From the NCBI RefSeq assembly GCF_004011695.2, contig NC_082413.1, positions 806,001 to 870,000 of the forward strand: DNA of 64,000 nt, read 5' to 3'. Positions within the stretch are counted from its first letter, which is position 1. Every line of letters starts with the position of its first letter. Shown one piece after another: positions 21,201-32,537 of the stretch. Made by a program: the position numbers and the translations under genes. The notes under the pieces are model-generated. The model saw only the letters and a program-made list of their open reading frames with translations, did no database searches and was not told where the DNA came from. Source of the stretch: Ascochyta rabiei. Lineage: Eukaryota; Ascomycota; Dothideomycetes; Pleosporales; Didymellaceae.

Positions 21201-22361
21201 TCAAATTTTCATGCCCGCAACGGCCAGCCGTTCCGGTTCGCCCTCTTCTGTTTCGTACAAGGGGTTTGTTTGCACTTCGCGCAACCACAGTCGCCAACTC
21301 TTGTCTACACACTTTTCGTTCATCTTCTTACAGCTCTTCGCCTCTTCTTCGCTCAAGTACGCCACTTTGTTTATGTCCCCGCCCGCAAATTGTAGTGCTT
21401 TGCCTAGCAATTCGCAATTCGTCTGCGTGTACAAAGCCCGATAAACAGCTTCCTCGACACTCTTGCCCATGGTTGTAAAACCGTGCTTGTGCTGCAGCAC
21501 TACCGGCGTGCTGGGGTGCAATTTCCGCGCCAGAGCTTTCCCAAGCGGCTGGTTCTTGATCAGCATATCGGGCGTGACTTCGATTTTGCCGACTAGGTCT
21601 ATATACGCGTCCTGCGCGTCAAAGACGGGGATGCCGGTCACGCTCGAGCCGAGAAAGCCAGCCATGTGGAAGACGGGTCGTACGGGTATGTTGGACAGAG
21701 TGAAGGGGATTACTGTCTCGGAGTGCGAGTGCACGACGCAGCTTATGTCTGGAAAGCGCCGCAGGATTTCGCCGTGAATGAAGCGCTCGCTGTAGCCTTG
21801 AGGCGCATTGGGATCCACGGGTGTGCTGTCTCTGACGCGGTAGGAGATGAAATCTTGCTGCGATTTTACTAGGGCTGGCGCGCCTGGGTCATAGGCTGCG
21901 ATCAGATATTGATCGGGTGCTAAAGGATGCCGGAGCGAGATGTGGCCGAATGCATCGACGAGGTTGTGTTGGTGCAGGATGTGGTTCGCACGTATCAGGA
22001 GGCGGAGGGCTTGTAGGAGAGGTGCAGGGAGATCGGCCATTGTAAATGTGGACGGCCGGGTTACAATCGACGGTGCGATGGATCTTGGTGGATTTTTAGG
22101 AGTAAGGACTTGCGGTATCGAGATTGAGGTTGTTGAGAGTACTGGTCTGTGCGTGAAGGTCGTTGTGTTTGTCTCGACCAAACGTGTCAGTGGTTTCGTA
22201 GGGATATAAACCGGCGTCGTTGGTTCTGAGATGTCGGCGTTAAGAACAGGGTTGAGGGTACGGTACACCTGGGGAGCGTTGTGAATGCCGTAAGTTGCAA
22301 GGTTGTATTCGCGAACAGCAACGCGATCGTCGAGGTCTTCAAAATTATGTCTATATGTCAT
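21201..22361 (-). CDS. Class II aldolase/adducin family protein (up to 386 aa)
   Basis: This is a single uninterrupted ORF. The class II aldolase fold starts near residue 112 (LLQALRLLIRANHILHQHNLVDAFGHIS). It contains the metal-binding His pair in CVVHSHSETVIPF and a third His in VVLQHKHGFTTMG. Family members act as sugar-phosphate aldolases, epimerases or decarboxylases; the exact reaction is not visible here. The ATG at 22361 adds about 107 residues of low similarity, some rich in Thr/Pro. The ATG at 22040 (MADLPAPLLQ) directly precedes the domain and may be the true start or a second isoform start. Confidence 0.85.
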   Translation of the reverse strand: MTYRHNFEDLDDRVAVREYNLATYGIHNAPQVYRTLNPVLNADISEPTTPVYIPTKPLTRLVETNTTTFTHRPVLSTTSISIPQVLTPKNPPRSIAPSIVTRPSTFTMADLPAPLLQALRLLIRANHILHQHNLVDAFGHISLRHPLAPDQYLIAAYDPGAPALVKSQQDFISYRVRDSTPVDPNAPQGYSERFIHGEILRRFPDISCVVHSHSETVIPFTLSNIPVRPVFHMAGFLGSSVTGIPVFDAQDAYIDLVGKIEVTPDMLIKNQPLGKALARKLHPSTPVVLQHKHGFTTMGKSVEEAVYRALYTQTNCELLGKALQFAGGDINKVAYLSEEEAKSCKKMNEKCVDKSWRLWLREVQTNPLYETEEGEPERLAVAGMKI

Positions 22362-23330
22362 GTGAAGTTATGGGTCCCACCAGGAGTCCTAGCTCATCTA
22401 GGTAGTCGGGTAAGGCGATCTTATAGATATCGCATCGTGCTCTTAGCTCCTTCTGATGTAACAATCGCGGTCTTGAGTTGTTTCGTTGCGGCTAAACTTG
22501 GTGAACATGTCACAAAAGACGAAACGTGACAATCGACGTTCGTTTTGCCATTCGAAACATTGCTGGGGTCAGCTGCTTGACACAGTTGTACGAAGAAACT
22601 CGTTTTTTTTAGTCGATCAGTCGCGTGGAACATCAAAAAACCAGCGAATCCTTACCAAATTATACCCTATAAATAGTAGAATAATAACAATATAATATAT
22701 TTATATCTTATAAGACTTAGCTATCTTATAGAGAAATTCTTCTTTAATAAAATTATATAGGTTTGTTCTTTTATTTTATAGTAAGGAAGTAGCAAAAGAG
22801 ATCTTCTACTTCCTCTTAATAGTAGCTTTTTACACGCACTATATTAGCAGTAGAACAGATATAATTTATATAAAAAGTAGATAACTATATAGGACCTTAC
22901 TTATACTATAAGATTGTATAGATTCTATAATTTAATCTAGGTTGCGTAGCTAGGGAGTCTACGCTGAAGTAAGAGGTGTGTTTTGGTAGGTAAGGGCGCG
23001 CGATCGGCCAAAAAAAAACGAGCTCCTTCGTACTGCGGTTGTTGAGTATGGACGGTGGGAACACGAGCTGCGGGGATTGCATACGGGATGACGTGAGGGG
23101 ACCCGAACTCACTTAGCCTCAACACGGACGGACCTCCGTTCCATTCTCAAGTCGCTCGGGAACGCGTTCATCTCGGGCATACAGGCCTTGTTGTGGTTTC
23201 GTGACTTCGTTGCTCCTCCTTACCATACACGCGTACGCGCTTTCCTGTTAAGCGACTACACTTCCAGCTGCAAACAAAGCAATAACTGAACGACAGTCAG
23301 CATCCATCAGTCACTGCACCGCGACACATC
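22362..23330. other. Intergenic with an AT-rich island
   Basis: Holds the AT-rich block described separately. No ORF of substance on either side of it. Confidence 0.5.
22650..22945. repeat. AT-rich, probably RIP-degraded island
   Basis: About 300 bp composed mostly of TA, TTA and TAT steps, with sharp edges into GC-balanced DNA on both sides. A 9-bp inverted repeat, AGGAAGTAG (22784-22792) with CTACTTCCT (22806-22814), lies inside. Such islands in this fungal group are usually repeats worn down by C-to-T mutation; no original element can be named. Confidence 0.55.
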
Positions 23331-24090
23331 ATGAACTCCAGTTGGATAGTTGCAGCCTCCACGGCGGTGATGTTGGCGTTCTGTTACGACTTTAAGAGCT
23401 GGCAAAGCCTTGGTTCGCAAAAAGGCTGACGTTTTTAACAACAGCAATTGACACCCAGCAGGAACCGGCGGTACCCCACCAACACTCCAAGGCTATCTCA
23501 AAATCCGAAGATGGGGTCTCTATTTGTTGTACAAGCGACAGAATCTCCTCGACTCATCACCGATTCCAGATACAGGTACATCATACATCAAACCTGGCAA
23601 GTTGCCAGAGCGACCAGGTCTCCCACCAAGTATCACTCGCTGGACGCTGCCTCAACGCCAACACCCGCAACACATTACAGAGGGTGCTCTATCAAAGCTG
23701 AAAAACCTCATGCAAACCTTCGCAAGCACTTCGCCTTACTCAGAGTACATTGAAACGCGACCGAGTAAAACAGAAGGTGGTACCGGACCTGCGATCTACG
23801 TCAAGCCAGACGTGAAGACGATTAACCCCGTTGCGCATAAGATATTCTATGAAGTTGCTCACGTCCATCCAAGTGAAAACTCGCTGCACGTATACGTCAG
23901 TCCCAAGGATGCAAAGACAGTTGTCAGCAGAGGCTGGGGTCAGCGTTTTCCGGTCACCTGGCTTGCGCCACCGAGCTGGATTATGGTATACGCACCGAGA
24001 AACGAGATGGAGCTTGAGGTTGTGAAGGAGATCGTCAGGGCTGCAGTCTGTTACGCGGTCGGTATGGAGGTGTCTGACTTGAAGCCGTGA
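23331..24090 (+). CDS. DUF5519 (luciferase-domain) protein (236 aa)
   Basis: Exons are 23331-23412 and 23462-24090, with a 49-bp intron (GTTCGC..CAGCAG). The splice yields WQSLGTGGTPPTLQGYLKIRRWGLY, the normal family entry sequence. An N-terminal hydrophobic segment (SWIVAASTAVMLAFCYDF) looks like a membrane anchor. The C-terminal domain matches the fungal DUF5519 family: AHVHPSENSLHVYVSP, GWGQRFP and SWIMVYAPRNEMEL. The acceptor could be shifted because of the CAGCAG sequence. The family has no established reaction in fungi despite its luciferase-derived name. Confidence 0.8.
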
Positions 24091-24557
24091 AGCAATGAAG
24101 CAGATGAGAAGAGAATTGTCGAACATGGGAAACATTGCAAACAACCGCATAAAGCAGAAACGGCCAAGATCTTATGAGCGAATGTTGTCAATATTCTAAG
24201 CAATTTTTGAGGCAATCTATTGATTTGAAGCAACGCCAAGAACGTCTTTTTTCGTACCTAGCGTGACACAGCATGCAGCAGTACAGCAAAGAACACAACT
24301 CGCATACATCATGTGCCGCAAGACTACGAGCCGGTACAATTCCGGAGAGTACCAAGCATCGCTTCAGGGCGGAGATCCGATGTTGTGCAGATTGCTGGAG
24401 CCAACCACTAGCTCAGCTCCACTTCATGAAGGACTACTTGACACTAGGCTCCCCTGCATTCGAGCTCCGAACATTACTTTGTTTCCTCAATCCTCTTTTC
24501 CTATCCTTACGTCCTGAATCACCAATTCCTCCAACAGCGGGTAGTACCGACATTTTC
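24091..24557. other. Intergenic, nothing recognised
   Basis: Short overlapping ORFs only; holds the monooxygenase promoter. Confidence 0.45.
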
Positions 24558-25861
24558 ATGAAGATCATCGTCATTGGAGCAGGTAACTCAACGCTTGTCG
24601 TTGTAACGATCATTCACTGACTTGTCAGGTCCTGCTGGATGTGCCTTAGCACACGGCCTGAGGAAAGCCGGAATCTCTTGCCGGATCTTCGACAAAGGCG
24701 AAGATGTGTACCGACACCGTCATTGGGCTTTTACATTGGGCTGGGCACGGCCCTACCTGCTAGACCTTCTTCCAGACGATGTTGGTTCTCAGTTAGATAG
24801 ATGTGCTGTCGACCCAAGTATCGACTGTGCCGCCATTGGTCAAGACAGGATTGTTCTTTACAACGGACAGACTCGTGAAGAAGCATTTGCGTTTCCCATT
24901 CCAAGAGCGAAAGAGATGAACATCAGGAAGCTGCGCATACTGCTCGCTGAGAGTCTTGATGTGCAGTATGGGAAGAGGTTCAGCCACTATGAAACGACTC
25001 ATAATGATGGTGTCAAGGTATTTTTCGAGGATGGGTCAAGTGAATCAGGCACTATCATCATAGGCATTGATGGTGCAGGTTCAAAAGTCCGCCAGTGTCT
25101 CATCGACCGAGGAGCAACACAAGAAACATTGCCATTCGCGCTCATGAACTTCAACGCGTCTTACACGAAGGAGCAGGCGCTCTTCATCAAAGAACATCTC
25201 CACCCGCTCGTCGACATCGCAATTCACCCAGCGGGCCACTACATTCGTGCCAACGTGCTGGATATGCCGGATATCGACGACCCGACCACGTGGACATTCC
25301 AGATCTTGTCCACATGGCCGCTGAAGAACGTTGAAGATTACGACAATGAAACGGATCGATTGAAGAGGTTGAAAGCGCATGTTGCAAGAGATGGGTGGGC
25401 AGAGCCGTACAAGAGTGCCATCGAATGGATACCCGAAGATACGCCTGTGCTCAAAGATCAGCTGAAGATTTGGAAGACTCAGCCGTGGGACAATCAAGGC
25501 GGGCGAATTACACTCTGTGGTGATGCAGCGCATGCGATGACATTCCGTGAGTCTGGCAGCCACCTAACAAGGTCAAACGTACTGATGCTGTTCAACAGAT
25601 CGCGGTCAAGGAGCAAACAATGCCTTCTTCTCCGCCCACAGTCTAGTCGAAGCCCTAAAATCCGTCCACCTCGGGACCACCACCCTGAAAGACGCGATAT
25701 ATGCCTACGACGAAAGCATTTGGAAACGCGGCGCAAACGAAGTCCAAATCTCAAAATCTCAGAGTTTCTTCACGCACGACTGGGCCAACTTCATCAACAG
25801 CCCTGTTATGACACTTGGCACAAAACCTAGCCATGCAGCAAAGAGTGAAGGATACCAATAG
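24558..25861 (+). CDS. FAD-dependent monooxygenase (401 aa)
   Basis: Exons are 24558-24582, 24629-25546 and 25599-25861. The 25-bp first exon ends inside the dinucleotide-binding GAGPAG motif, so the start is fixed by the fold: MKIIVIGAGPAGCALAHGL. A DG-type motif is present (IGIDGAGSKVRQ), and the second FAD motif is GDAAHAMTFHRGQGANNA, reconstituted across the last intron. This is the UbiH/p-hydroxybenzoate hydroxylase fold, which hydroxylates or epoxidises small molecules with NAD(P)H. There is no signal peptide or membrane segment. The gene is tail-to-tail with the GMC oxidoreductase, with only 72 bp between the stop codons. The substrate is unknown; a secondary-metabolite or aromatic-degradation role is possible. 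Confidence 0.9.
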
Positions 25862-25933
25862 GATTATTAATGCTAAATCGAGTGTATTATGTACTCCATG
25901 TACCGACGTGCAAGTTCATTCAACCTTGAAATT

Positions 25934-27886
25934 TTAGAAGATGTTGCGCAGCTTGATCAGATCCGCAGCCTTCTCAGCAACAGCGTACATGGTTGCTTGC
26001 AAGTGAGTAGCAGGAATCAAAGGGATGATGCTAGCATCGATGATGCTGAGGCTCTTCGTGCCGTAGACGCGCAGATCGCTGCCGACACAGCCACCGTACT
26101 TTTCGGGCAGCATGGAGCAAGTACCCGATTGATGAGCCCAAGTAGGATGGAGTGCATCGTTTTCGAGAAGAGCGTGGATGATCTCGTCGTCGGTCTGAGC
26201 AGCAGCACCCGGGGTGAGTTCGACGGGCGAGAAGCGAGCGAGAACGGGGCTCTTCCAGTGACGGCGGAGCCACCTAATCGCCTCAACTATCATAGTCCTG
26301 TCAGCAGGGTTTTGGAAGGTGTTGAACTGAATGATGGGGTTTCCGGTAGGGTTGGTGGGATTGAGAGCAACGTATCCACGGGACAGGGGGCGCTCAACAG
26401 CGCTAATAGCAAGACCGAAGGCGTTCATCGGGAATTCGAAAGCAGCGGCCTTTGTTCCAGAGAGAAGTTCCAAAGTGATCGCCTTAGCAACTTCATAACC
26501 GCGAAGGAGGTTGGGGTTGTTCTTGTAGACGGCAGGAAGGTAGTCAACAGACTTCTGGCCCCTGATAGTAGAGACGATCTGCTTGTAGTCGGAAGCAACG
26601 CTTTGAAGAGACAAGAAGGCCAGACTGCTACCGTGCGACTGGGTGACAGGACCAGTGCGATTGGCGTAGTACTGCTCCCAAGCTGTGGCGTTTTGAACTG
26701 GGTCGGTAGCGAAGTTGGGATTGGGAGTGCTCAAATTCTGGGTGGGTCAGATGGATTCTCTATCATGATGTAGTAGTGTCTGGGGTACATACCTGAGTTG
26801 AGAAGAACATGTCAGCGTTAGGGTGGTCTTGCAGGTTGGCACCAACAGCGGCAAGATCTTTCTTAACCTTCACGCCAGCAGCCTTGAGGACATTTGCAGG
26901 GCCCACACCGCTCAGTTGAAGGATCTTGGGAGTGAACACCGAGCCTGCAGCAAGAATAACTTCTCGCTTTGCGTAGACTCTTGATGTAGTCTTGTCAGCG
27001 AGGTTGGTAAATAACACACCCTTGGCGGTTAGTTTATCGAAGAGGACTTCGGTAGCCTCAACGCCAGTAACAAGCTTCAGGTTGGGGCGGCTCTTGACAG
27101 AGTCGTAGTATGTCCTTCTCGCATCTGAACGTGTTTGGGTCTTGGGATCCAGGGAGGTGGGGACCCACAGGGCACCGACAGCATCTCCTGCAGCATGCTC
27201 CTTAGGCGTGGGGTAACCTCCAGCTCTCCACGCTTCCCACATGACCTTGACATCGGGAAACTCGAAGTTGGGAAATGACGCCTGGATTGGGCCATTTTTA
27301 CCGTACACTGAGGCGTCGTGGGTAATGTTGAACTCCTTGGCGAGTATAGGTGGAGTGAAAGTAGTAGACTTCTTGAAATACGGAAGAAGTCCATTCCAAC
27401 CCCAGCCTGGGTTGCCCAGCTGCTCCCAAGCATCGTAATCAGCGGCTGAAGCGCGATCGAAGGCCATACCGTTGACCACCGAACCACCTCCAACGACCCT
27501 TCCAATCAGGACTGGGGCACTGAGGCCGTCGAGAGCAGCATCAGGGGCAGATTCGACATCATACTGCATTGCGCTATTGATGTTGTTGCCAGAAGCGGGA
27601 ATGACGGTGTTGATGTCCTCTGTGATTGGACCAGTCTCCAGAACAAGTACTGAACCTGCTGGTCTTAGCTGACACGTAGCTGATGGCATGGGTTTCTGAA
27701 CTCACGGAATTTGTTCTCACTCAGACGATTGGCAACCACCAAACCAGTAAGACCACCACCTACAATGACATAGTCGTAGGCTTTGTTCTTGATGGATGAT
27801 ACATCATCGCGTTTTACAGCTGGAACAGCGACGACGAAGGGCAGGACCGCCGCGAAAGAGACGAGACTCCTCAAACTGGGTGCCAT
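25934..27886 (-). CDS. Secreted GMC oxidoreductase (616 aa)
   Basis: Exons are 27886-27706, 27658-26793 and 26737-25934. A signal peptide (MAPSLRSLVSFAAVLPFVVA) with a KR processing site is followed by the FAD-binding VIVGGGLTGLVVANRLSE. The GMC signatures follow: GRVVGGGSVVNGMAFDRA, the second signature AAGSVFTPKILQLSGVGP, and a C-terminal active-site region HPTWAHQSGTCSM..DASIIPLIPATHLQATMYAVAEKAADLI. Such enzymes oxidise alcohols or sugars and release H2O2 outside the cell (aryl-alcohol oxidase, glucose oxidase, choline dehydrogenase relatives); which substrate cannot be told. The first intron ends CAGCAG, so the exon may start three bases later. The promoter has a TATA box enclosed in an inverted repeat. 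Confidence 0.92.
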
Positions 27887-27955
27887 TATGATTAATTGAT
27901 ATAGCAAGAAACTCAGAATCTGGAACGATGATGGGTAAGATGTTGTTTGACCTTT

Positions 27956-27978
27956 ACAGTGTCTTTTATAGACACTGT
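27956..27978 (-). promoter_or_regulatory. TATA box enclosed in an 8-bp inverted repeat (GMC gene)
   Basis: On the minus strand TATAAAA (27970-27964) is flanked by ACAGTGTC and GACACTGT, which are exact reverse complements. It lies about 78 bp before the GMC start codon at 27886. The TATA assignment rests on motif and distance; the meaning of the arms is unknown. Confidence 0.6.
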
Positions 27979-29542
27979 TCTCGAGTCATAGGGATTGAGG
28001 AAGTAAGACTCTAGAGCGTGAGAGGGAAGGATGGAGCGCCTCCTCATGCAACAACATCTTGGGCAAAGAACGTGGCAAGTGGGGCTGACTCCCATCACAG
28101 TTGCGCATAGGCCTGTTCTGGTCCAGTTCAGTTTTAGCTGAGCAGGACCAATTTAAAAATGCTATGTGCGGAGAGACAGGGGGCTTCAACATCCCTGTCG
28201 ACGATCCGGTGCAATTGCCACGGAGGGGTTGCATGAGCACGACACTAGTGGAGAAACCCTTCGTACCATATGGTGCAAGAGTCAGAAATGGTATATATAT
28301 GCGTAGGGTGCCTTGGTTTCAGTCGGGTGTGGAGAAGTGAGTTGGACATGATGTTATTGCCGTGATCTGGCAGCTCCCAGAAAATCCCGATGCACATTGA
28401 TCATATACAGTACAGCCAAAAGCCTTTTGCATTATGCCATTCAAGTGAAAAGAATTGATGCCCTCCGCGTCTGCATACGCATTCCCTGCCAGTCTGGAAC
28501 TTTCCTTCTTTTTCGGCAAGTTGAGATACTTCCGCAACCGACGTTACGGTGGCTCAGCGCGATGCTACATACAGGCGTCCTCCGTTATTATGGAGACTCA
28601 TCTGGGAACGCATCCATCGTTTCCATCGAGCACCCACTTTTGAGTAAGGCTCCGCAAGAGGCCCTCTGTAACCAAACTCAATGTTGGTTTGAATACCTAT
28701 TCAAACCCGAATTCGGTTTAGCACAAACCTGCAGGATTGTGGCACAGTTGACCCACCCGTGGCGATTAGCGACCACTACCATCGGTTTTACTACATCGTT
28801 TCTTTGAGAACACTACTTCTCCGACGAGTGAATCGTACTTACTCGCATTCTGCCCGTTTACTGTATAAGAAGCTACACTTCCCCACAAAACCAAGGTGAA
28901 ATGAAGTGCTCTGAAGGTTGCTCGCTTTGTGCTACCAGGGATGGAAGTGAAGATGTGCCGGTGCACACCAATATCATTTGATCTGGGAAGGATCGATCTC
29001 GGATGTTCGATGCGAATAAGATCTCCTGATATTGCAGCCCCTTGCGAAGCATCCTTCGAATGGAAACCTTGTCTTATTGAAGAAAGGTGCTCGAGATGAG
29101 ATCTCTCCGAACCACGTGTATGCATATGTACGCAAATGTCCATTGATGCAAGTTGAGCTTGTGGTGACAGCGAGTACTGTTGACGTAAAGTGAAGGGCAA
29201 GACGTTCTTGCACAGCAGCCCGGACAGCTTCATGCTGAAGACACAGACGTCGAGTACCGGCGCTTCAGGAAGATCAGACGCTTTATCTGAAAAGACACCT
29301 TCCGTATTCTGCCTGTCGCTCAACCATCGTTTTCAGCTCCCGTCCCGCTTGTTGAAGGTGGCACAGTGGACCCACGTTCCATCGTTTTCCTGTATGCTCA
29401 TCACCGCACCCCTGGTGCCCTTTGGTTTATAACACTGGTTGTTTTCGGTAACAACAGCTCGACAAAGATGTAACAAGCAGTCCGTTCGATTGACGCACCC
29501 CTCAAAGATTACTTTAGCCAGCACTACCTGAACCGAGAACAA
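27979..29542. other. Intergenic, nothing recognised
   Basis: 1.5 kb without a supportable gene. ORFs such as 28397-28807 + and 28766-29323 - overlap each other and show no domain, signal peptide or splice structure. Confidence 0.45.
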
Positions 29543-30813
29543 ATGTCTGCACCAACATCAAACCTGCCCTTGGATGACAGGTCAGACGCCATCAAATACA
29601 GTTATCCATTTCTGGCTCTCGTTAGCACCTCCTTCGTAGCCCTTCGTGTAGGAAACAATATCAGGAACAAAAAGTATTACAATGTGAGCGATTTGCTCCT
29701 TGTTTTCGCGCAGGTAAGTCATGATCTCAGTTACCTGTTACTGGCTACCATTTTCTGATCGCATGTACAGGCCTGCGCTCTTGTTGGATCGACTTTTGGC
29801 TACATGTGCGCATGGGTCGGAGCTGGCAAGCATGCTTGGGATCCTTCTGTGACGCCACAGGACATTGCAAAATATCTGCAGTACCTCTGGTTTGCACAGA
29901 CCTTCAACTTGACCTCTATGGCCGCCCTCAAGTTCAGCATCTGCGCCTTTATGCTGCAGCTCGACTTCTCGAAGACTTTTCGTATGTTGATCTGGGTTTC
30001 AGTTGTTGTCCATGCTGGCTTCAATGTGGTATTTCCCTATATCATTGTATTTGTGGAATGCGGCCCGATCGCGAAGCATTGGGATAATGCTTTGCCTGGA
30101 TACTGCTGGGGACCCAAGGCTAGACTTGTATCAGGTAAGGGACAGCAATACTTTTTTGACTCGTTGGCTTACGGAGATGATAGGATACTGTGGTGCTGCT
30201 TCAAACATCGTATCAGACCTTTTCTACACTTGTGCGCCGCTCATATACACTGCAAAGGTGCAATTGCCTCCGCGAGTGATGTGGGGTGTTCGCGTGGTTT
30301 TCCTACTTGGCTTCATGTAAGCGTGCAATTTCTCTGTGGTGTTTACCAGTCTTTGATTCATGTCACAGAACAACGGTCATCTCCGGCGTCAAGTTGTACG
30401 AGATCAAAGCTCTAAGCGAATCGAAAGATGTTGCCTACGAAAGCGTGAACCTCTCCATCTTATCAGTATCGGAGGTATTGGTGGGCTCGCTCACTGCCAG
30501 CCTACCTCCTCTTCGTCGCCTGTTCGAGAACTTCCTTAATCGGATACTTTCTGAGAGCGTCATGGGCACGAACCGTAGGACGATGGGGAACAGTTACGTA
30601 TTACCGGACTATGACAGCAAAACGAACACGAGGCGGGTGAAGCAGGAAGAACACGAGTCTGACGACAGTAGCGAGAAGACCATCTTGCCTGATGCCGCAG
30701 GGTCGAACGCGCACATTGTAGAGGGAAAAGCTGGTGAGATTATGAGGACTACACATGTGAGCCTGACGGTTGACGACACAAAGCCCCATTCGAGGAATGA
30801 GGATTGGGCTTGA
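29543..30813 (+). CDS. Pth11/SAT4-like rhodopsin-fold membrane protein (370 aa)
   Basis: Exons are 29543-29713, 29771-30134, 30184-30316 and 30369-30813, with introns of 57, 49 and 52 bp. The protein has seven predicted hydrophobic segments. The layout is that of the fungal rhodopsin-domain (SAT4/Pth11-related) proteins: a short N-terminus, a helix pair near YPFLALVSTSFVALRV and VSDLLLVFAQACALVGSTFGY, then FAQTFNLTSMAALKFSICAFML, and a CGP..HWD..PGYCWG extracellular Cys loop. Later helices include ASNIVSDLFYTCAPLIY. A charged cytosolic tail of about 100 residues follows. These proteins are regarded as orphan receptors or membrane sensors; no ligand can be inferred. Confidence 0.88.
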
Positions 30814-31208
30814 ATGTTTCTTTTGTTACGTAGGTATCTATGCCGACTCGATTTTCTATGTACTGTTTTTAACGTGTGATTGGTGAAATGGTAGGAAAGC
30901 GTTTGGAACAGCCGTGTTTGCGATGGAAGGTTGTTGCTCAGAACAACGGGAGATCAAGAATTTGTCTAAAATGTGAAAGTAGAAATGAAAGAACGACGAT
31001 ATGCTCGTACCAATCAATGTATTATACAAAAGTCCACGTGAAAGAAGCCATGTGTGCTCATCACAGTCCTTCTTCCATCTCGCATCATACATAAATCAAT
31101 ATCCACAATCAGGGTCTCACTACTTTGTAGATGTTTTTCCCATGACGCTAAAGCCGACGCAGCCTTAATAGAGATATTCTGCTGAACGTCGGAGAAAACT
31201 GAGCGCCC
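30814..31208. other. Intergenic between convergent genes
   Basis: The 3' flanks of the rhodopsin-fold gene and the CCCH gene; nothing else seen. Confidence 0.45.
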
Positions 31209-32537
31209 CTACTGCTTATCTTTCTCGTGGAGCGCACTTTGGCGCTGCGTAATCGTAGTCTGCGGATCTATGCCGTTGCCGCGGCGCTTGCCACCCTTGC
31301 TCAGATTTTCGGCCTTCTTGGAATTGCTGCTGGTGGCATGCTTGGATCTGGCTAGGCCATTTTGGGAACCAGAGTTGGCAGGATGTTCAACAGGCTTGCG
31401 CTGACGCGATCTATGCTTTGGGTGTGACGTGAAGAGCTTTGCGTGGCTCTTATTGTCAGACGCCAAGGAAGAGTCACTCACTGGCTGGTTTCCACTCATG
31501 TCTTCGGAGGCCTTATCTGGAATCTGCATTACATGTTCGCGAAATGTGGAAGCCATGGTCTGAAGGAGTAGTTTCGACGGCGGGAAGACAAGGACCTCGG
31601 TGTCATCAGAAGTGCTGCCTGAGCAAGAGCTGGTTAATGCCTGAGGACTTGATGCGGTTGTTGCAGCAGGTGAGTCATCGAAAGAAATAAGGTCTCCAAC
31701 TTCAACAGGTGCTTTTTGTGGATCGACGGTCATCGATTTCGACATCTCTTCATTGCGAATGTTGATGAATTTTGGAGGGCTGAAGGCTCGTGAGGCTCGG
31801 GGTTCTTCTGAGAGCTTTCGGTCATGGCTGTCCTGAACCGTGCCTCTCGACCAATTCAAGCCGCCGGCAGCAGCGATGGCAGTCTTCTCTTTGTACCATC
31901 TCGGAACACCATGGGGGAATCCTAGCTCGCGAAGTTTGTTGCGATCGGAAGGCATCTCATGCTTGTATATGCATCCTTTCCCCTCCCTCGACTTCGTGAA
32001 ATCTGCGTAGTTACATTCACCCGTTCTCATCCAGAAATCGCAATACTCCTTCATTCTTGAGGCAGGCTGAGTGTGAGATGGTGTAAGGGTGCAATGATTT
32101 GGACGCTGTGTATTTCTCGAGCAGACAGGTTCGATCACGTCGGTCACGAATGCTGTGCGTGCCGGGGAAGACAGGTTTGTCGGAGGAAGACTGGTTTGTT
32201 TTGGATGAACTACTGATTTAGATGGAACCTTTCGCAGAGGCCAAAGTTCTTGTGCTGAGAAGAGTGGGTTTTCACGGACTTCATGGTCGGGTGCGAGATA
32301 TGTAGTCTTTGTTGGCGGCACTGGCTGGCTGAAAAAGGCAGCAGGGGCCTGGATCGCGAGCATTGACGAACGCACTTGAGTCTTTCCAACAAGTTTCCAG
32401 CCAGCATCGCTAGCTTGACAAGGTGTCAGTTGGCGCGGGAGATCTTGGAGTTGGAAGGGTAACTGGTCGATCGGAGCAAGTGGGACCGCGACATTGTCGC
32501 GAAGAATGTAGTAGCGAAGTCCCTCTGGAAGTGTCAT
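31209..32537 (-). CDS. CCCH zinc-finger protein (442 aa)
   Basis: This is a single coding exon from the ATG at 32537. A splice-like GTGAGT..CCAG pair just upstream (about 32600-32540) suggests a leader intron. A CCCH-type finger occurs near residue 165-195: CDFWMRTGECNY followed by GCIYKHEMP, spacing C-x8-C-x13-C-x3-H. The middle spacer is longer than usual. The motif resembles the RNA-binding fingers of fungal CCCH proteins. The rest is low-complexity: Ser/Thr/Pro-rich in the middle, and a basic C-terminus (KPKHRSRQRKP and KKAENLSKGGKRRGNG) likely to be nuclear. The role is probably RNA binding or transcript regulation, by inference only. Confidence 0.78.
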   Translation of the reverse strand: MTLPEGLRYYILRDNVAVPLAPIDQLPFQLQDLPRQLTPCQASDAGWKLVGKTQVRSSMLAIQAPAAFFSQPVPPTKTTYLAPDHEVRENPLFSAQELWPLRKVPSKSVVHPKQTSLPPTNLSSPARTAFVTDVIEPVCSRNTQRPNHCTLTPSHTQPASRMKEYCDFWMRTGECNYADFTKSREGKGCIYKHEMPSDRNKLRELGFPHGVPRWYKEKTAIAAAGGLNWSRGTVQDSHDRKLSEEPRASRAFSPPKFINIRNEEMSKSMTVDPQKAPVEVGDLISFDDSPAATTASSPQALTSSCSGSTSDDTEVLVFPPSKLLLQTMASTFREHVMQIPDKASEDMSGNQPVSDSSLASDNKSHAKLFTSHPKHRSRQRKPVEHPANSGSQNGLARSKHATSSNSKKAENLSKGGKRRGNGIDPQTTITQRQSALHEKDKQ

